A DNA stretch of 9,645 nt. Origin: Alphaproteobacteria bacterium (lineage in GTDB: Bacteria > Pseudomonadota > Alphaproteobacteria > Rickettsiales > UBA8987). The stretch covers positions 1 through 9,645 of the forward strand of contig JAHFPR010000064.1 in NCBI GenBank assembly GCA_023269645.1. Reading direction: 5' to 3'. The notes below the pieces were generated by a model. That model did no database searches, was not told the DNA's origin, and saw only the letters and a program-made list of their open reading frames with translations. Positions 6,071 to 9,645 of the stretch are shown here, piece by piece. Position numbers and translations under genes: made by a program. Position 1 is the stretch's first letter. The number at the start of each line of letters is the position of its first letter.

Positions 6071-8281
6071 ATGCCGTTTCCTTCGCCTCATGCCATGTTT
6101 TTCACGGTGCTTGCATGGTGCAGGGGCGGGTATCGGGTGCGCCATGTCGCCGCATTGTTGTTCGTAGCGGTGGTGGGATGCGTGGGGGTGACGTACTGGC
6201 AGATTTTCCACAGCTCCAGCCCCTTCGGCCCCGATCCGCGCAAGGTACTGCCGCTGGTGCTGGCCCTGCTGGTGCTGCTGCTTTCGCTGGCGGGGCTGGT
6301 GACGTGGCAGGCGATGCGTCTGTGGATCGCGCGGCGGCGCGGCAGCCTCGGATCGCGTATGCAGGTGCGCGTCATCCTGATGTTCAGCCTGGTTTCGATG
6401 GTTCCCACCGTGCTGGTGGCGGGGTTCTCCATCATGTTTTTCAACCAGGGCATCCAGGCATGGTTCGATCAGCGCGTGAGCACCGCACTGGAGGAATCGG
6501 TGGCGGTGGCGCAGGGTTATTTCGCAGAACACCGCAAGAATATCGAGGCGGATGCATTTGCGGTGGCGGGCGAAGTCAACCGCTATTCCGATTCCCTCCG
6601 CAAGAACCCCAGGGATTTCCCCCGCCTGCTGCAAACGCTCGCCGCCATCCGCCAGCTCACTGAGGCGCGGTTGATCCGAAGCCCCACACCGAAGAAGGAG
6701 ATAAAAATCCCCCTCAAGGAAGAAACCATCGTCATTGATGCCGCCACCATGAAACGGGCACTGAACGGCGAGGCAACGGTGCTCACCAGCGCGCGGGATG
6801 ACCGTGTGCGCGCGCTGGTGTGGCTCTCGGCCTTCCCCCCGGATAACAAGGGCGAGCACCTGTTCCTGCTGGTGGGCAGGCCGGTGGATCCCGCTGTGCT
6901 CCAGCATATGCAGCAGACCAAAGGTTCGGTGGATGAATATGATCGGCTGAAAACCAATATCGGCGCGCTCCAGATACAATTCTCCTTCGTGTTTCTGGCG
7001 GTGGCGTTCCTGCTGCTGTTCGCCTCGCTGTGGGCGGGGATGATTTTCTCCGGCGATCTCGTGAAGCCCATCACCACGCTGGTTGCGGCCACCGAGCGCA
7101 TCAAGGCGGGCGATCTGGAGGCGACCGTGGAGGAGGGCGCGCGCGGCGACGAAATGGGCACACTCAACCGCGCCTTCAACCGCATGACCGAGCAGCTCCG
7201 CCGCCACCATTCGGAACTCACTTCCATCGCCCGCCAGAGCGACGAGCGCAGGCGCATCATCGAAGCCGTGCTCGCCGGGGTTTCCGCCGGGGTCATCGCG
7301 CTGGATAACGCCCGCACCGTCACGCTGCACAACCGCTCCGCCCAGACACTGCTTTCTGCCGGGGAGGCATCGTTCTCCGGGAGCAAAATCACCGACATAT
7401 TCCCGGAAGTGGAGCCGTTGCTGGAGAAGCTGGAAGCGGGGAAGGAACAGGTGCTGCAGCAGGAGATTTCCATCACGCGGGCGGCGCATCCCTCCACCCT
7501 GCTCGTGCGCGTGGTGAAAGAGGAGGACGCGCGCATCCTCCAGGGTTATGTGGTGACGTTCGACGACATCACCGATTTGCTCTCCGCCCAGCGTCAGGCG
7601 GCGTGGGCGGATGTGGCGCGCCGCATCGCGCATGAAATCAAGAACCCGCTCACTCCCATCCATCTGGCGGTGGACAGGCTCCAGCGCAAATACGCGAAGC
7701 AGATTACGGAGGATGCGGAAACCTACCACAAATATCTGGACACTATCACCCGGCATATTGGCACGATCGGGCATATCGTGGAGGAATTCGTGCAGTTCGC
7801 CCGGATGCCCGCGCCGATGCTGCTGCGGGAGGATATGGCCGCCCTCGCGCGCGATGCCGTGTTCTCGGAGCAGATGGCGGGCGCGGCGGGTGGCGTTGCC
7901 TATGCGCTTGCCGTGCCGGAGGAAGCTGTTTACGTGCGCGCGGATAAGGGGCAGCTTGGCCAGGTGCTCACCAACCTGCTGAAAAACGCGCGCGAAGCAC
8001 TGGAAGGCCGGGAAGGCGGGCAGATCAACGTGAGGGTGGAGGCAGAGGAGGGCATCGCGCGGGTGATTGTGGAGGATAACGGCCCCGGCTTTCCGGAGGA
8101 ACTGATTGACCGCATCACGGAACCCTACGTCACCACCCGCGAGAAAGGCACGGGGCTGGGGCTGGCCATCGTGAAAAAAGTGGTGAGCGACCACGGCGGT
8201 ACATTGCTGGTGGCCAATCGTGCGGACGGGGTGAAAGGGGCACGGGTGGCGATGAGTTTTCCGTTGAGTGATCAGAGTTGA
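6071..8281 (+). CDS. ntrY: NtrY-like membrane sensor histidine kinase
   Basis: This 736-residue histidine kinase of the NtrY type would phosphorylate the NtrX encoded downstream. With Met1 at 6071, membrane segments lie at about 25-46, 59-85, 101-125 and 304-328, with a periplasmic region of about 175 residues between the last two. Then come HAMP (about 328-380), PAS (about 389-502), the HisKA H-box RIAHEIKNPLTPIHL with phospho-acceptor His521, and the ATPase domain with N-box NLLKNAREAL (Asn639), G1 EDNGPGF (668-674) and G2 GTGLGL (693-698). All catalytic boxes are intact. No clear Shine-Dalgarno precedes 6071, and the frame is open back to a GTG at 5927; ATG 6095 and GTG 6136 are alternatives, the last with AGGGGCGGG upstream. 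The final codons lie in an inverted repeat. No ntrBC genes precede it. The stimulus is unknown. Confidence 0.9.
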   Translation: MPFPSPHAMFFTVLAWCRGGYRVRHVAALLFVAVVGCVGVTYWQIFHSSSPFGPDPRKVLPLVLALLVLLLSLAGLVTWQAMRLWIARRRGSLGSRMQVRVILMFSLVSMVPTVLVAGFSIMFFNQGIQAWFDQRVSTALEESVAVAQGYFAEHRKNIEADAFAVAGEVNRYSDSLRKNPRDFPRLLQTLAAIRQLTEARLIRSPTPKKEIKIPLKEETIVIDAATMKRALNGEATVLTSARDDRVRALVWLSAFPPDNKGEHLFLLVGRPVDPAVLQHMQQTKGSVDEYDRLKTNIGALQIQFSFVFLAVAFLLLFASLWAGMIFSGDLVKPITTLVAATERIKAGDLEATVEEGARGDEMGTLNRAFNRMTEQLRRHHSELTSIARQSDERRRIIEAVLAGVSAGVIALDNARTVTLHNRSAQTLLSAGEASFSGSKITDIFPEVEPLLEKLEAGKEQVLQQEISITRAAHPSTLLVRVVKEEDARILQGYVVTFDDITDLLSAQRQAAWADVARRIAHEIKNPLTPIHLAVDRLQRKYAKQITEDAETYHKYLDTITRHIGTIGHIVEEFVQFARMPAPMLLREDMAALARDAVFSEQMAGAAGGVAYALAVPEEAVYVRADKGQLGQVLTNLLKNAREALEGREGGQINVRVEAEEGIARVIVEDNGPGFPEELIDRITEPYVTTREKGTGLGLAIVKKVVSDHGGTLLVANRADGVKGARVAMSFPLSDQS

Positions 8282-8367
8282 GAGTGTAGAGTTGAGCGAA
8301 AAGAAAATGCTGCAGTATTTTCTGGCTGATCCTCGCCTTAATTACTCAACTCTCAACTCTCACCACT
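8274..8367. repeat. Inverted repeat of a 9-base unit between ntrY and ntrX
   Basis: Two direct copies of AGAGTTGAG (8274-8282, 8288-8296) face two overlapping inverted copies, CTCAACTCT (8345-8353, 8352-8360). Between them is a near-perfect 22-base palindrome (8302-8323, AGAAAATG-CTGCAG-TATTTTCT). The transcript could fold into a long stem with an inner hairpin. The ntrY stop (TGA 8279-8281) lies in the first repeat copy, so the element fixes the last residues of NtrY. It could weaken read-through into ntrX, but no T-run follows directly. Confidence 0.75.
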
Positions 8368-8384
8368 AAACTCTTCATTTTCCT

Positions 8385-8433
8385 GTTGCAATCGCCGTGC
8401 TTTGTTGCAAGAATACCACATTCACGAATAGTA
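8385..8433 (+). promoter_or_regulatory. Possible ntrX promoter/operator with two TTGCAA palindromes
   Basis: The self-complementary hexamer TTGCAA occurs at 8386-8391 and 8405-8410, each preceded by G, 19 bases apart and so close to two helical turns. The second could be a weak -35 (four of six), with AATAGT (8427-8432, four of six) as -10 after a 16-base spacer. ntrX has no visible Shine-Dalgarno. A separate promoter would make sense because repeats separate it from ntrY, but the match is poor. Confidence 0.3.
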
Positions 8434-8454
8434 ACCTACAACATATAGTGATGC

Positions 8455-9645
8455 ATGGCACTGGATATACTAATCGTTGACGATGAAAAGGATATTTGCG
8501 GGCTGATCGCGGAGATCCTCGCCGATGAGGGCTACAGCCCCCGCGCCGCCCGCAACAGTGATGACGCTTTTGCCGCCATCACCGCCGGCATCCCCTCCGC
8601 CATCGTGCTCGACATCTGGCTGAAGGACAGCCAGCTCGACGGCCTCGGCATTCTGGAAACGGTCAAGCGCAAATATCCGGAAACACCGGTCATCATGATC
8701 AGCGGCCACGGCAACATCGAAACCGCCATCACGTCCTTGCGCCTCGGCGCATATGATTACATCGAAAAGCCCTTCAAGCCGGATCGCCTGGTGCACACGC
8801 TGGCGCGCGCTATTGAAGCGGCGCGGCTGCAATCCGAAAATTCCGAGCTGAAACTGCGCAGCGGCACGTTCAACGTGCTGCTCGGCAATTCCCCGGCGAT
8901 CGCCCAGTTGCGTCAGGCCATCGAGCGCGTGGCACCCACCGGCAGCCGCGTGTTCATCACCGGGCAGGCAGGCTCCGGCAAGGATGTTATCGCGCGCACC
9001 ATCCATGAGAAATCCAAGCGGAAGGACGGCCCATTCATCACGCTGAACGCCGCCAGCCTCGCCTCCGACATGGTGGATTACGAACTGTTCGGCACGGAAG
9101 ACAGCGACGACATCAACGCCCCGCCGCGCAAGGTGGGCGTGTGCGAGGCGGCCAGCGGCGGTACGCTGTTCATTGACGAAATCACCGATCTGCCGCTCCC
9201 TACGCAGGGGAAATTCGTGCGCTTTCTGCAGGATGGCACGTTCGAGCACGTGGGCGGAACGCGACGCCTCCCCGCCGATGTGCGCGTGATCGCCGCCACC
9301 CAGAAAAACGTGCAGGAGGAAATCAAGGCAGGCCGCCTGCGCGAGGATCTCTATTATCGGCTGAACGTCGTGCCGCTGGTTGCCCCGCCGCTGAAAGACC
9401 GCCGCGAGGACATTCCACTGCTTACCGATTATGCACTCGCCCAGGCCGCCGAACTCTCGAAACTCTCCCGGCGAAGGCTCTCCGAGGATGCCATCGCCGC
9501 GCTACAGGCTTACGGTTGGCCGGGCAACGTGCGCCAGCTGCGGAACGTGATGGAATGGCTGCTCATCATGTGCCCCGGAAATTCGGAGGAGCCTATTGGT
9601 TCCGACAAACTCCCGCGCGAGATTTTTTCCTCCTCCCCGGCGGCG
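8455..9645 (+). CDS. ntrX: NtrX-like response regulator, 5' part (3' end outside window)
   Basis: This is the response regulator partner of NtrY; 397 residues are visible, against about 450-460 in the family. The receiver domain (1-120) has the acidic pair Asp9/Asp10, phospho-acceptor Asp53, Ser83 and Lys105. The AAA+ domain (about 142-375) has Walker A GQAGSGKD (170-177), Walker B GGTLFIDE (235-242), LREDLYYRLNV (295-305) and the sensor II motif YGWPGNVRQLRN (353-364). Where sigma-54 activators carry GAFTGA after LFG, this protein has TEDSDDINAPPRKVG, so the sigma-54 contact loop is missing. The C-terminal DNA-binding domain lies beyond the window. ATG 8455 is the only sensible start because an in-frame TGA sits at 8449-8451. 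No Shine-Dalgarno is visible. It lies 173 bases after ntrY, a gap filled with repeats. Confidence 0.92.
   Translation, partial: MALDILIVDDEKDICGLIAEILADEGYSPRAARNSDDAFAAITAGIPSAIVLDIWLKDSQLDGLGILETVKRKYPETPVIMISGHGNIETAITSLRLGAYDYIEKPFKPDRLVHTLARAIEAARLQSENSELKLRSGTFNVLLGNSPAIAQLRQAIERVAPTGSRVFITGQAGSGKDVIARTIHEKSKRKDGPFITLNAASLASDMVDYELFGTEDSDDINAPPRKVGVCEAASGGTLFIDEITDLPLPTQGKFVRFLQDGTFEHVGGTRRLPADVRVIAATQKNVQEEIKAGRLREDLYYRLNVVPLVAPPLKDRREDIPLLTDYALAQAAELSKLSRRRLSEDAIAALQAYGWPGNVRQLRNVMEWLLIMCPGNSEEPIGSDKLPREIFSSSPAA

Noticed and set aside
6029..8194. Long open frame (721 codons) antisense to ntrY
   Set aside because: The sense strand encodes a kinase with all motifs intact. The antisense product is rich in His, Arg and Gln with no recognisable domain, as expected from GC-rich codon bias on the opposite strand.
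8388..8410. Sigma-54 type promoter before ntrX
   Set aside because: The GG-N10-GC signature is not met; the best fit has GC in place of GG.

Overview
The window looks like GC-rich chromosomal DNA from an alphaproteobacterium. The basis is a TrcR (DUF1013) gene, a family known from the alphaproteobacterial cell-cycle network, an NtrY/NtrX two-component pair, and a full CtrA-type box. The order or genus cannot be fixed from the sequence. The many short palindromic repeats in the gaps, one of them read in frame inside a gene, recall alphaproteobacterial genomes rich in palindromic elements.

Layout. Bases 1-1097 (+) hold the 3' three quarters of guaB (IMP dehydrogenase). A 343-base gap (1098-1440) follows and contains only structured repeats: a large imperfect hairpin ending in a T-run, and a nested palindromic element. 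On the minus strand, ybgC (acyl-CoA thioesterase, 2237-1773) overlaps by 19 bases a small secreted ten-cysteine protein (1791-1441). ybgC carries about 24 extra residues that read like a palindromic repeat inserted in frame. Between ybgC and trcR (2238-2535) lie another palindrome, the 3' relic of an IS630-type transposase with a 16-base tandem duplication, and a short CGTCATT palindrome. trcR (3120-2536, minus) has a near-consensus sigma-70 promoter. An 874-residue minus-strand protein (5909-3285) is mostly charged helical and coiled-coil sequence ending in a CHAP-type cysteine hydrolase domain, with a single cysteine in the whole chain.

The ntrY-like sensor kinase (about 6071-8281) is divergent from that gene, and ntrX (8455 to the window end, partial) follows. 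Between the divergent pair sit a perfect CtrA box (TTAA-N7-TTAA) and a near-palindromic pair of GANTC sites. ntrY and ntrX are split by 173 bases that hold an inverted repeat built from a 9-base unit, so they may not be simply co-transcribed.

How it fits together. TrcR, a CtrA box and GANTC sites point to cell-cycle control. The most interesting candidate is the uncharacterised coiled-coil/CHAP protein, which may be a CtrA-controlled cell-wall hydrolase (inference). NtrY senses an unknown signal through a periplasmic domain and should phosphorylate NtrX, which here has no GAFTGA loop and so is unlikely to be a classical sigma-54 activator. guaB and ybgC are housekeeping genes. No tRNA, rRNA, CRISPR array or intact mobile element was seen.
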